A stretch of 40,237 bases of DNA, taken from NCBI GenBank assembly GCA_019752375.1, contig JAIEMG010000135.1, forward strand, positions 1 to 40,237, written 5' to 3'. Within the stretch, counting starts at the first letter, position 1, and each line of letters opens with the position of its first letter. A program made the translations under genes and the position numbers. The notes under the pieces were generated by a model. The model was not told the DNA's origin. It ran no database searches and saw nothing but the letters and a program-made list of their open reading frames with translations. Positions 24,218 to 33,800 of this stretch are shown here, in pieces. Source of the DNA: Gemmataceae bacterium (GTDB taxonomy: Bacteria > Planctomycetota > Planctomycetia > Gemmatales > Gemmataceae).

Positions 24218-25630
24218 TTATTTGATTGGCGGCCGCTTCTTGTGCCAGTCGGTTGCCTGCTGGTAGGCATGTGCCACGGCAATCAGCTTGGCCTCGCTCC
24301 AGATCCGTCCGGTGAATTGAATGCCCGTCGGCAGGTCCTTGGCCCCGAAGCCGTTGGGCACCGACAGGGCGGGCTGACCGGCGACGTTGCCCGCCTGGAT
24401 GACCGGGACGCTGTTCCCGAATGTGGGATACGCCTTGTCGAAATCGACGCCGATCGGATACGCCACGGTGCCGCGCGACGGCGCGATCAGTGCATCGTAC
24501 TTCGAGTACAGCTCGTCCAGCGCCTTCTTCATCGGTCCGCGGACACGCATGGCCTGTAAATAGTCGACCGCCAGGACCATCGATGCGGAGTAACCGCCCC
24601 ACTTGTCGTTGACGGCACGCAGTTCCTTGCACTTGCCGCTTTCGATCAAGTCGCGGAACGCACTGGCCCCTTCCGCCTCAACCACGGTGCCGACCACGGG
24701 ACCGAACGGCATGTCGGGAAACGGGACGCTGTCTTCGATATCCGCAACCTTGCGCAGCAGTTTCACCGACTCGTCGAAGTTCTTTTTCACCTCGGCCTGC
24801 GTGCCGTCGAGCGAACCCTTGATGATGCCGAGCTTGAACCGCTTGGATGGCTCCGGCTCGGAGTACTCGAACTTGCGAGCGACGCTGGAAGGATCGAGCG
24901 GATCGGCGCCAGCCATGGCCGCGAGGACCAAGCCGCAGTCGTCGGCGGTCCGGCACATGGGGCCGAGCTTGTCGAGCGTCCAGCTCAAGGCCATTGCTCC
25001 GTGCCGGCTGACCAGGCCATAGGTGGGACGCAGGCCTGAAATGCCGCTGAAGGACGCGGGCGTGATGATCGAACCGGACGTCTCCGAGCCAATGGCGAAC
25101 GGCACCAGTGCAGCCGCCACGGCTGCACCGGGACCGGAGGATGAACCGCCCGCCCAGTACTTCAGGTCCCAGGGGTTGCGGCCGGGACCGGTGAACGACG
25201 CATCGGCATTGTTGTAGCCGAAGCCGCCGGCGAGCTCGACCATCGCCAGCTTGGCGCAAAGCACCGCACCGGCCTCGCGCAGCTTCTTGATGACCGTGGC
25301 GTCGAAATCGAAGACCTGCTCCCTGTACGGCTCCGCACCCCAGGTGGTCGGGATGCCCTTGGTGGCCAGGATATCCTTCGCGCCGTAAGGGATACCGTGC
25401 AGCGGGCCGCGATAACGGTCGGCGCTGATCTCCTTGTCCGCTTCCTTCGCTTCCTTGAGGGCCAGCTCGCGAGTGACCGTGGCGACCGCGTTGAGCTTAG
25501 GGCCAAGCTTGTCGAGGCGATCGAGGTACGCTTCTGTCAGCGCGAGGGACGTGACCTTCCTGGCACGAAGCAGCGCACCTAGTTCGCGCACGGAGGAATA
25601 GAGGGTGTCCTCGGTGATGTCGATCGGCAT
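24218..25630 (-). CDS. Amidase (amidase signature family)
   Basis: A 470-aa protein of the amidase signature family (the fold of GatA, FAAH and bacterial amidases). The catalytic triad is visible: Lys85 in PYGAKD, cis-Ser in GGSSSG (161-166), and nucleophile Ser187 in GSETSGS (181-187). The N-terminal region ELGALLRARKVTSLALTEAY and the C-terminal GLRPTYGLVSRHG, LGPMCRTADDC and LSVPNGF-type segments are typical. No signal peptide, so cytoplasmic. Because no gatB/gatC lies nearby, it is more probably a general amide hydrolase than the tRNA amidotransferase; the substrate is unknown. The ATG follows GGGGAG by 7 nt. It is 25 nt downstream of the small Tat-like gene. Confidence 0.9.
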   Translation of the reverse strand: MPIDITEDTLYSSVRELGALLRARKVTSLALTEAYLDRLDKLGPKLNAVATVTRELALKEAKEADKEISADRYRGPLHGIPYGAKDILATKGIPTTWGAEPYREQVFDFDATVIKKLREAGAVLCAKLAMVELAGGFGYNNADASFTGPGRNPWDLKYWAGGSSSGPGAAVAAALVPFAIGSETSGSIITPASFSGISGLRPTYGLVSRHGAMALSWTLDKLGPMCRTADDCGLVLAAMAGADPLDPSSVARKFEYSEPEPSKRFKLGIIKGSLDGTQAEVKKNFDESVKLLRKVADIEDSVPFPDMPFGPVVGTVVEAEGASAFRDLIESGKCKELRAVNDKWGGYSASMVLAVDYLQAMRVRGPMKKALDELYSKYDALIAPSRGTVAYPIGVDFDKAYPTFGNSVPVIQAGNVAGQPALSVPNGFGAKDLPTGIQFTGRIWSEAKLIAVAHAYQQATDWHKKRPPIK

Positions 25631-25655
25631 GGCAGGCTCCCCGGTTGGTCCCAGT

Positions 25656-25973
25656 TCAAGGCAAGTCGGCGCGGAATACGAACGAGGGCTCATCGCCATT
25701 TTGCAGCTTCACCTTCTTCAGCAGGTTGGCGGCGCTCTGGCGGCGATAGATGCTGGTCTTGATCGCTTTGACCTGCTCGGTCGTCAGGTCCTTGCCGTAG
25801 CGGGCGCGGGCGATGTCGGTCAGCGCCTCCGCGGCAACGGCGAGCGGATCACCCACGGGCTGCGCGGGCGCCTCCGGGGCGCTCACCTGAGCGACGACCG
25901 GTGCCGCAACCATAACGGCCAGCGTCCGGGCAAATTCGCGGCGATTGGGTGAGGATTCATCGTGCGGGACCAT
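25656..25973 (-). CDS. Small exported protein with twin-arginine-like signal
   Basis: A 105-aa protein starting with SSPNRREFARTLAVMVAAPV: an RR-x-F-x-x-x-L motif followed by a hydrophobic stretch and a VAQVSA-type cleavage region, as in Tat signal peptides. The mature part is about 70 residues, helical and charged (ALTDIARARYGKDLTTEQVK, QSAANLLKKVKLQNGDEPSF). It ends 25 nt before the amidase start and should be co-transcribed with it; it may be an accessory subunit or chaperone. No family recognised. The 60 upstream in-frame codons run into the divergent region and are not used. Confidence 0.75.
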   Translation of the reverse strand: MVPHDESSPNRREFARTLAVMVAAPVVAQVSAPEAPAQPVGDPLAVAAEALTDIARARYGKDLTTEQVKAIKTSIYRRQSAANLLKKVKLQNGDEPSFVFRADLP

Positions 25974-26110
25974 CGGCGCGGCCTCCCAGGATTCAAGAGC
26001 AGAAACCGGCTGGCGATTATAAACCCTGGAAAGCAATGGTTCGCCTGCTTTTTGTCTTGGACGCGCATTCCCGGGCGTTACCATGACGAGCAATGCCCGG
26101 AGGCCCCGCC

Positions 26111-27421
26111 ATGCCTGCTTTCCACTTGGCCGCTTTCTCCAGCGATGTGACACCGTCGCCTGGCCACCCCCTGTGCGGCGGCTGGATCGAGCCGGTTCGC
26201 GGCGTCGACGATCCCCAATTCGCGCGTGGCATCATCCTGCTTGGCATGGGACAGCCGATCGTCCTGTGCGCGGTGGATTGGTGCGGACTTCGCAACGAAG
26301 CAAACATCCTCTGGCGCCGCGCCCTGGCCAAGGCGGCGCACACCGTTCCTGAAAACGTGGCGCTCCAGTGCGTGCATCAGCACAACGCCCCGTTTGCCGA
26401 CGTGGGCGCGCAGCGGTTGATCGAGAAGGCGGAGCGAGGGGCCTCGTCGCTCGATCTAAAATTCTACGAGAAGGTCGTGGCACAAACGGCCGAGGCAGCC
26501 AAGGCATCGCTGGCGAAGACAATGCCGTTCACCCACATTGGCGTGGGGCAGGCCAGGGTGGATCAAGTGGCGTCGAATCGACGCATCCTCGGCGACGACG
26601 AGAAAGTCCGCTTCACGCGCACCAGCGCCACCAAGGACCCGAAGGTGCGTGCCGAGCCGGAGGGCCTGATCGATCCGTGGCTCAAGACCCTCAGCTTCTG
26701 GAACGGCGCCCAGCCGGTGGCGGCGCTGCACTATTACGCCACGCATCCGATGAGCTACTACGGCGATGGCCGGGTAAGCAGCGACTTCTGCGGACTAGCG
26801 CGACAAAAGCGGCAGGATGACGATGCGAAGGTCTTTCAGGTCTATTTCACCGGCTGTTCCGGCAATATCACCGCCGGCAAGTACAACGACGGCTCGAAGG
26901 AAAACCGCATCGTGTTGCGCGACCGCATCTACGAAGCGATGACCGCCGCCTGGAAGGACACAAAACGTCATGCCGTGGACGGCTGGGAATGGCGCGTCGA
27001 GCCGGTGAAGCTGCCGCCACGCGCTCAGCGCGTGTTCGGCGAAGAAGAAAGCCGCAAGGTCCTGGAAGACGTCAAGCAATCGAAAGCAAAACGCAACAAT
27101 GCGGCCTTTCAACTGGCCTGGCTGGCGCGCCAGGACCAGCCGATCCCTCTGACGTGCCTCGATTTTGGCAAGGTGCTGGTGACTCATTTGCCGGGCGAGC
27201 CTTTTATTGAGTACCAGCTCAAGGCGCAGGCGCTGCGCCCCGACGCATTCGTCTGCGTCGCCGGCTATGGCGACGGCGGTCCGGGTTACGTGCTCACGGC
27301 CAAGGCCTACTTCGAGGGCGGCTACGAGCCGACGGTGGCGCTGGCCGGCCCCCAGAGCGAGCGGATCATCCACCAGGCGTTGATTCGGTTGCTGAAAGCC
27401 AAACCGGATGGTGCGAATTGA
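26111..27421 (+). CDS. Neutral/alkaline ceramidase-family protein, no signal peptide
   Basis: A 436-aa protein similar in layout to the N-terminal catalytic domain of neutral/alkaline non-lysosomal ceramidases. It has the start motif DVTPSPGHPLCGG (12-24), VLCAVDWCGL (51-60), the metal-site segment CVHQHNAPF (87-95) with His89 and His91, and YYATHPMSYYG (208-218) with His212, then FTGCSGNITAGKYND. Compared with typical members it lacks the C-terminal Ig-like domain. It also lacks a signal peptide, so it would be cytoplasmic unless exported by another route. The start ATG is 7-8 nt after GGAGG; a slightly earlier ATG (26093) is possible. It precedes the paralogue at 27446 by 24 nt. Substrate not proven; N-acyl lipid hydrolysis is an inference. 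Confidence 0.85.
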   Translation: MPAFHLAAFSSDVTPSPGHPLCGGWIEPVRGVDDPQFARGIILLGMGQPIVLCAVDWCGLRNEANILWRRALAKAAHTVPENVALQCVHQHNAPFADVGAQRLIEKAERGASSLDLKFYEKVVAQTAEAAKASLAKTMPFTHIGVGQARVDQVASNRRILGDDEKVRFTRTSATKDPKVRAEPEGLIDPWLKTLSFWNGAQPVAALHYYATHPMSYYGDGRVSSDFCGLARQKRQDDDAKVFQVYFTGCSGNITAGKYNDGSKENRIVLRDRIYEAMTAAWKDTKRHAVDGWEWRVEPVKLPPRAQRVFGEEESRKVLEDVKQSKAKRNNAAFQLAWLARQDQPIPLTCLDFGKVLVTHLPGEPFIEYQLKAQALRPDAFVCVAGYGDGGPGYVLTAKAYFEGGYEPTVALAGPQSERIIHQALIRLLKAKPDGAN

Positions 27422-27445
27422 CTCTCTCTCCCACAAGGCGTACCC

Positions 27446-28816
27446 ATGCGTTGCACACTACTATTCGCTACCATCGCGGCGCTCTTTTTCACCGGCAAAC
27501 TGACCGGGGCCGTGCCGGACGGCAAGCCGTTCAAGGCGGGCATCGCCTCCAAGGTCATCACGCCCAAAGAACCGCAATGGATGGCGGGCTACGCTGGCCG
27601 AAACAAACCCGCCGAAGGCAAGGTGCATGAACTCTACGCCAAGGCACTGGCCATCGAGGATCCCGCCGGCGGCAAGCTGGTGCTGCTGACGAGCGACCTA
27701 GTCGGCATCCCGCGCGAGCTGTCGGTCGCCGTCGCCGACGCGGTGCAGAAGAAGACCGGATTGCCGCGCGAACGGCTGATGCTGACGGTTTCGCACACCC
27801 ACTGTGGGCCGGTGGTCCGCGGTTCGCTCATCGACATGTATGCCATGCCGGCCGAGCACATGAAGAAAGTGGACGCCTATACCGACGTACTGCGCGACGC
27901 CATGATTGAGGTCATCGTTGCGGCTCTCGCGGACCTGAAGCCGGCCCGGTTGGCCGTCGGCAAGGGCACCGCACGCTTCGCCGTCGATCGTCGCGAGCCG
28001 ACGGAGAAAGGCATCATCAACGGTAAAAACCCCGACGGTCCGGTCGATCACGATGTGCCGGTGCTGCGAGTGGAAACGCCCGAGGGTAAGCTGCGGGCGG
28101 TCGTTTTCGGTTATGCGTGCCACAACACGACGTTGAATTTCTACCAATGGTGCGGCGACTATGCCGGCTTCGCCCAGGCGAACCTCGAGGAGAAGCATCC
28201 CGGCGCGCTAGCGCTATTCTGGACCGGCTGCGGGGCCGACGCCAATCCACTACCGCGCGGAAACGTCGATCTTTGCAAGAAGTACGGCCGCGACCTGTCC
28301 GATGCGGTCGAAGCGGTGCTGAAGGACAAAATGACGCCGGTGGGCGGCGCCTGCGCGGCACGCTACGCCACGGTGGCTTTGCCGCTGGGTGAATTGCCGA
28401 CGAAGCAACAACTGGCCGCGGACCTACTGAGCAAGAACGTCGCCTTGAGCAAGCGTGCCGAACGCCTGACCAAGATCCTCGAAGCCGGGGGCAAGATCGA
28501 CGACCACTACGCCCACTACCCCGTGCAAGTCTGGCGCCTGGGCGACGAGGTGCTCTGGGTCAGCCTGGGCGGCGAGGTGGTGGTTGATTATTCGCTGCGG
28601 CTGAAGAAGGAGTTAGCCGGCAAGCGGGTCGTGTGGATCACCGCTTACGCCAACGACGTCATGGCATACATCCCATCCGCGCGGGTGTTGAAGGAGGGCG
28701 GCTACGAGGCCGATTCGTCCATGATCTACTATGGCCTGCCGACCAAATGGGCGCCGGCGGTGGAAGAGAAGATCGTGACGAAGGTGCACGAACTGGTGAA
28801 GTCGCTGGACCGTTGA
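27446..28816 (+). CDS. Neutral/alkaline ceramidase-family protein, exported
   Basis: A 456-aa paralogue of the previous gene, with a signal peptide (MRCTLLFATIAALFFTGKL). Catalytic features: GIASKVITPKEPQWMAGYAG (32-51), the metal motif VSHTHCGPVV (115-124) with His117 and His119, GYACHNTTL (222-230) with His226, and FWTGCGADANPLPRG (258-272). Later DEVLWVSLGGEVVVDYSL and YANDVMAYIPSARVLKEGGY follow, the latter being characteristic of the family. In known members this zinc enzyme cleaves the N-acyl chain of ceramide; here the substrate may be another N-acyl compound. It forms an operon with its paralogue and is followed by a repeat cluster (28871-29020). Confidence 0.88.
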   Translation: MRCTLLFATIAALFFTGKLTGAVPDGKPFKAGIASKVITPKEPQWMAGYAGRNKPAEGKVHELYAKALAIEDPAGGKLVLLTSDLVGIPRELSVAVADAVQKKTGLPRERLMLTVSHTHCGPVVRGSLIDMYAMPAEHMKKVDAYTDVLRDAMIEVIVAALADLKPARLAVGKGTARFAVDRREPTEKGIINGKNPDGPVDHDVPVLRVETPEGKLRAVVFGYACHNTTLNFYQWCGDYAGFAQANLEEKHPGALALFWTGCGADANPLPRGNVDLCKKYGRDLSDAVEAVLKDKMTPVGGACAARYATVALPLGELPTKQQLAADLLSKNVALSKRAERLTKILEAGGKIDDHYAHYPVQVWRLGDEVLWVSLGGEVVVDYSLRLKKELAGKRVVWITAYANDVMAYIPSARVLKEGGYEADSSMIYYGLPTKWAPAVEEKIVTKVHELVKSLDR

Positions 28817-28870
28817 CTGGGGGATTGAATGCTACGCCAGGGCGAGCAGTGAAAAGAAATTTACCTCACG

Positions 28871-29020
28871 CTCGTGACCGGGCTCTGCCCGGTCACGCAC
28901 TGCCGGCGAGGCTCTGCCTCGCGCACTCAGCCGCACACAGGCTTCCTGGTCCGGCATAGGACTCTGTCGCGAGGCAGAGCCTCGCGAGCAGGGCGTGACC
29001 GGGCAGAGCCCGGTAACGAG
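28871..29020. repeat. Long inverted repeat, itself built of hairpins; also at the right window end
   Basis: Outer arms 28871-28898 (CTCGTGACCGGGCTCTGCCC...) and 28993-29020 are inverted copies matching at 27 of 28 positions. Inner arms GCGAGGCTCTGCCTCGC (28906-28922) and 28969-28985 are a second inverted pair. Each arm is internally palindromic (for example ACCGGGC/GCCCGGT). The exact 30 bases 28871-28900 recur at 40208-40237, where the window cuts off. It lies between the ceramidase pair and the glycosyltransferase and may terminate the former. Confidence 0.9.
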
Positions 29021-29054
29021 GTTGGGTGTTACGGGGAACAGGAGTCCTCAGGCG

Positions 29055-30821
29055 ATGCTTCTGCTGCAGATCGTCGGCATCGCTATCGGGTCTCCGCTGC
29101 TTTGCTTCGGCTTTGGGTGGAGCGTTCTCGGCCGCGTTTCATCGCTCGACGGCGAGGAGCGTTTTGCCGCATCCTGGGGCGTCGGCTTTGCAGTATTCGC
29201 CATTGCTCAGTTTGTCGCCTTCCTCGCCGGCGTCGATCAGGTTGTTTTTAACGCCGTTACGCTCGCCATCCTCCTTGGACTGACAGTCGTCTGTCAATAC
29301 TTCGCACGTCGGCCGGCGGACGGCTTCCCTCTCTGGCCGCTCGCAATCCTGTGGACTGCCGCCTACCTGTACCTGGTGGGCGTCCAGTGCCTGCTGCCGA
29401 TCTACGTCGGCAGCGATTGGTGGGGCGACTGGATGATGCACTACGAAAACGCCCTGATCTTTCGTGGCGAGCGCGGCGTCGACACGAAATGGATCGACAC
29501 GTACTCGCTGGCATCGCGCACGCCGCTCTTCAACCTGACGAGCGCGTTCGTTATGTCGCTGTCCGGCGGCCAGTTCTGGGCCTTTCAGCTCGTCTCCTCG
29601 TTGATGAACATCGCCTTCGTCGCGGCCCTGTATCTCGTGATGCGCGACCTGTTCGGGCGGCGGATGGCGCGCCTGGCCCTGGTGCTTGTGCCGCTGAACT
29701 TATGGCTGCTGCACATGGCCTGGTTCACCTGGCCCAAGATGCTCACGGCGTACTTCATCCTCATGGGGTTCCATTTCTACCTGCAGTTCATCGCTCGCTG
29801 GACGGCCGAACCGGGTGCGGCACGCTTCTGGCTCGTTGGTTTCTGGATCAGCTTCCTGCTCGGCTACTTGACCCACCAAGTCGCTGCCATCTATCTCATT
29901 GCCCTGCTGATGCACCTGGCACTGCTCGTCTGGAAAGAGGGGTTTCGCATCCGAAGGGTGGAGATTGCATGGCTCGGCTGCATCGCCATTGTCCTGGTCG
30001 GCCCGTGGTACGCCTGGCTGGCCTGGACGTTTGGCGCGGACCGCATCGGCGGCAGTACGCCGGTCACGTTGATGGACCCGAAAGCGTCGTTCGGGCCGCT
30101 GAACGTGCTCGAATACATGGCCATCAACGGGCTGACCTCCGTCGTGCCCAATCTTCCGGACACTCTCCTGGGCGGGCCGCTCACATTCGAGCGAATCTAC
30201 AATGCCGCGACCGTCTTCTACTTCAGTCTGCTGCCAGGGGCGCTGACCGTTTCGGTCTGTTTGCTTGTGGCATCCTGCCGATGGACGATGGAGTGGAACG
30301 TGCCAGCGCGCAAGTCCAGACTCCCGCTTCCCAATCCGGAGCACGAACGTGGAGTGTTGCATTGCGGTGCAGTCTTCTTTTTCCTGCTGTTCGGGACCCT
30401 GGGAGCCTTGGCGCTGCATCCGGCGCGCACGCCGCACGGAGTTGCCCACTCGGCACTATTTCCATCGGTCATCGTGCTGATTGCTTTGACGTGGCGCCTG
30501 GTCATGGACTGGCCACGGCGCTGGCGCATTGGCGTCGGCATCGGCATCATTGCGGAAAACCTGCTCATGCTCTGGTCCCACGTTGCATTCACCGCAACGC
30601 CGGATTTCCTTGACTGGACCGGGTTCAACGTCCGCGAGAAGGAGCGCTTCAACGCCGTGCTACTGAACGACGTCCTTGGCTCGTTGGATGTCGTGGCCGT
30701 TGCAGCCGTCATCGTGGGACAGGTCGCGTTCGGCGCGATCCTCCTCCGCTGGCTGGCCGAAGGCACGGACGAGCACGCGGCCGCATTGGCCGCTTTCCCC
30801 GACGACGAATCCCGGCTATGA
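29055..30821 (+). CDS. Multi-pass membrane glycosyltransferase (GT39-like)
   Basis: A 588-aa polytopic membrane protein with about 11-13 hydrophobic segments, including MLLLQIVGIAIGSPLLCFGF, FAVFAIAQFVAFLAGVDQV and IAWLGCIAIVLVGPWYAWLA. The first large external loop carries GDWMMHYENALIFRGERG followed by YSLASRTPLFNLTSAFVMSL, a layout typical of GT-C type glycosyltransferases such as the GT39 or ArnT-like group, where a conserved acidic residue of this loop takes part in transfer from a lipid-linked sugar. The start is the ATG after AGGAG, not the in-frame ATG at 28995, which lies inside the repeat. It overlaps the upstream alternative start of the next gene by 4 nt. Substrate unknown. Confidence 0.78.
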   Translation: MLLLQIVGIAIGSPLLCFGFGWSVLGRVSSLDGEERFAASWGVGFAVFAIAQFVAFLAGVDQVVFNAVTLAILLGLTVVCQYFARRPADGFPLWPLAILWTAAYLYLVGVQCLLPIYVGSDWWGDWMMHYENALIFRGERGVDTKWIDTYSLASRTPLFNLTSAFVMSLSGGQFWAFQLVSSLMNIAFVAALYLVMRDLFGRRMARLALVLVPLNLWLLHMAWFTWPKMLTAYFILMGFHFYLQFIARWTAEPGAARFWLVGFWISFLLGYLTHQVAAIYLIALLMHLALLVWKEGFRIRRVEIAWLGCIAIVLVGPWYAWLAWTFGADRIGGSTPVTLMDPKASFGPLNVLEYMAINGLTSVVPNLPDTLLGGPLTFERIYNAATVFYFSLLPGALTVSVCLLVASCRWTMEWNVPARKSRLPLPNPEHERGVLHCGAVFFFLLFGTLGALALHPARTPHGVAHSALFPSVIVLIALTWRLVMDWPRRWRIGVGIGIIAENLLMLWSHVAFTATPDFLDWTGFNVREKERFNAVLLNDVLGSLDVVAVAAVIVGQVAFGAILLRWLAEGTDEHAAALAAFPDDESRL

Positions 30822-30862
30822 TCCCTGTTCGGGCCTGCCCCTGCACCCACCGAGGAACTCTG

Positions 30863-33800
30863 ATGATGACTTCCCTCCTCCGTCGCGGCCTGGCGGTTGG
30901 CGCCATCCTGTTGTTTCTGGCCTGGACCTGGGCTGCCGACACCAAGCCGGGAATGCCGCCGCAAGGTCCACTGTCGCCGCGCGAGGAACTCGCCACGTTC
31001 AAGGTGCCCAAGGGCTTCAAGGTGGAGTTGGTGGCCAGCGAACCGGACGTGGTCGATCCCGTCGCAATCGCCTTCGACGAGGACGGCCGGCTTTTCGTGG
31101 CCGAGATGCGCGGCTATCCGAACGGCGGCCGCGGCATCGGACAGATTGCATCGGGCAAGATCAAGCTCCTGACCGATCGCGGCGAGGACGGTGTCTATCG
31201 CAAGAGCACTACCTATGCCGAAGGCCTGCGCTTCCCCACGTCGATGATGCCGTGGAAAGGCGGCCTGATCGTCGCCGTGGCGCCCGACGTCATCTACTTC
31301 GAAGACACCAAGAACACGGGCAAGGCGGATCGGCAACGCACGCTCTATACGGGTTTTGACCTGGAGAACATTCAGCAGCTGGTCAACAGCTTGCAATGGG
31401 GCCTGGACAACTGGGTCTATGGCCTGGCGGGGAGCAAGGGCGGCGACATCACGTCGCCAGAGAAGAAGGACGCGCCGGCAGTGACCCTGCGCGGCCGGGG
31501 CATTCGCTTTCACCCAGATCAGCCGGGCAGCCTCGAACCCATGTCCGGCGGTGGTCAGTTCGGCCTCAGCGCCGACGACGGCCAGCACTGGTTCACCGCG
31601 ACCAACAGCCAGCACCTTCGGCAAATCGTCCTGCCCGACCACTATCTCCGCCGCAATCCCTATCTGCCCGTCAGCGGCGTCGTTTTCGACATCCCCGACG
31701 GCGTGGATGGCCACGGCGCGGTTTGCAAGGTCCATCGCGTTAGCCCATTCGAGGCCTGGCGCGTCGAACGCACCGGCCTGCGCAAGGACGATCCCAACTC
31801 CAAGCGTTTCCCCGAGACCGAGCTGGTGCCTGGCGGGTTCATCACCTCGGCGTGCAGTCCGGTGATCTATACCGCGGACCTGTTTCCCCCGGCATACCGG
31901 GGCAACAGCTTCGTCTGCGAGCCGGCCAACAACCTGGTGCATCGCGACATTCTAGTCCGGAAGGGCTCGATCTTCTCCGCCCAGCGCGCGGACGCGGATT
32001 GCGAGTTCCTGGCTTCGACCGATAACTGGTTCCGCCCGGTGAACCTGACGATTGGCCCCGATGGAGCACTCTACGTCGTCGATTTCTATCGCGAGGTCAT
32101 CGAAACGCCACTCTCGTTGCCCGAAGACATCAAGAAAAAGCTGAACCTGGAGAGCCGTGGCCGCGGTCGCATCTGGCGCATCGTCCCCGAAGGCGCGAAG
32201 CCGACGCCGCAACCCGCCTTGAGCAAGGCGACGGTTGACGCCCTGGTTGCCCACCTCGAAAATCCCAATCCCTGGTGGCGACTGACGGCCCAGCGTCTCC
32301 TGGTCGAACGCCAGGACCAGAAGGCCGTGCCGACGCTGGAGAAGCTGGCTCGTGAATCGAAGTCCGACGTGGGCCACGTTCATGCGCTTTGGACGCTGCA
32401 AGGACTGAAGGCGCTTGACGACAAGCACATCGAGGCTGCCCTGGCCGATGCCAGCGCCCTCGTGCGCGAGCAGGCGTTGCGGCTGGCCGAAGGCCGGCTC
32501 ACGGCGTCGACAGCGTTGCGTGCCGCCATCGTGAAGCTGGCCGACGACCCGTCGCTGCACGTCCGCTTCCAGCTGGCGTTCACGCTTGGCGATGCCGAGG
32601 CGCCGGAACTGGCCGCGGCACTGGCGAAGCTGGTCCGCAAGCAAAACGCGGATTCGTGGCTGCAAATGGCGGTGCTCAGCTCGTCCACGAAGAGTGCTGC
32701 CGCGCTGCTGGAAGAACTGGCGCGCGATCGCGAATTTACGAAGAACCTCACTGCCGCGCAGTTGCAATTGCTCAATCGGCTCGGAGCCATCGCGGGCGCG
32801 CGCGCTGTCGACGCCGACTTGGCCCGCGCTCTGAACCTGTTGGGCGGCGATGCACCCGCATCCTGGCAAGTAGCCGTCCTCGAAGGCCTCGGCCAGGGCC
32901 TTCAAAACAGCGGCCGTTCACTGCGGAAACTCTGGGAGGATCCACCCGCCGCGCTCAAGGAGCCGGTAGAGAAGGCCCAGCCATTCTTCAAGCGTGCCGC
33001 AACCGCCGCCGTGGATGAGAAGCGGCCGGTCGCCGAACGCATCGCTGCCGCACGCTTGCTTGGCTACGGCCCGTTCCCGGTCGGTTCGGGTGCTCTCAAG
33101 GACTTGCTGGTGTCGACGACTCCCGGCGAACTCCAGCTCGCCGCGGTCCGTGCGCTGGCAGCGCAAGACAACCCAAAGGTCGCGGACCTGCTGTTGGCCC
33201 AGTGGACAGGCTATGGCCCGGCAATCCGGCGCGAAGTACTCGAGGCGCTCTTTGCACGCGTCGAGCGCCTGAAGCTGCTCCTGGACGCCATCGAGCAGAA
33301 AAAGGTCTTGGCGGCCCAGATTGAATCGGCGCGTTTGGACCTGCTCCGCAAGCACCCCAACGCCGAGTTGCGCGCCCGCGCCCTGAAGCTGCTCGCCGGC
33401 CAGGTTGCCGCGGATCGGCAGAAGGTCATCGAAGATTACAAGTCGGCCCTCGATCTCAAGGGTGATACCGCCAAGGGCAAGATGCTCTTCAAGAAGGTTT
33501 GCTCGACGTGCCACCGCCTGGAAAACGAGGGCGTCGAGGTGGGACCGGACCTGCTGGCCGCGCTGCGCAACAAGTCGCGCGACGCCTTGCTGATCGACAT
33601 CCTCGATCCCAGCCGCGAAGTCGATCCGCGCTACATCAACTATGTGGTGACGACCAAGGAAGGCCGCATCCTGACCGGCATGATTGCCGTGGAAGCGCCA
33701 TCCAGCATCACGCTCCGCCGCGCCGAAAAGGCGGAGGACGTCATCCTGCGCACCCAGATCGAGGAGATCCAGGCAACGTCCAAGTCGGTCATGCCCGAGG

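Noticed and set aside
28995..29054. Earlier ATG for the membrane glycosyltransferase
   Set aside because: It lies inside the 28871-29020 repeat; the later ATG has AGGAG upstream and starts at a hydrophobic helix.
30218..31942. A 574-codon minus-strand frame over the glycosyltransferase and dehydrogenase genes
   Set aside because: It spans two real genes on the other strand and shows no domain of its own.
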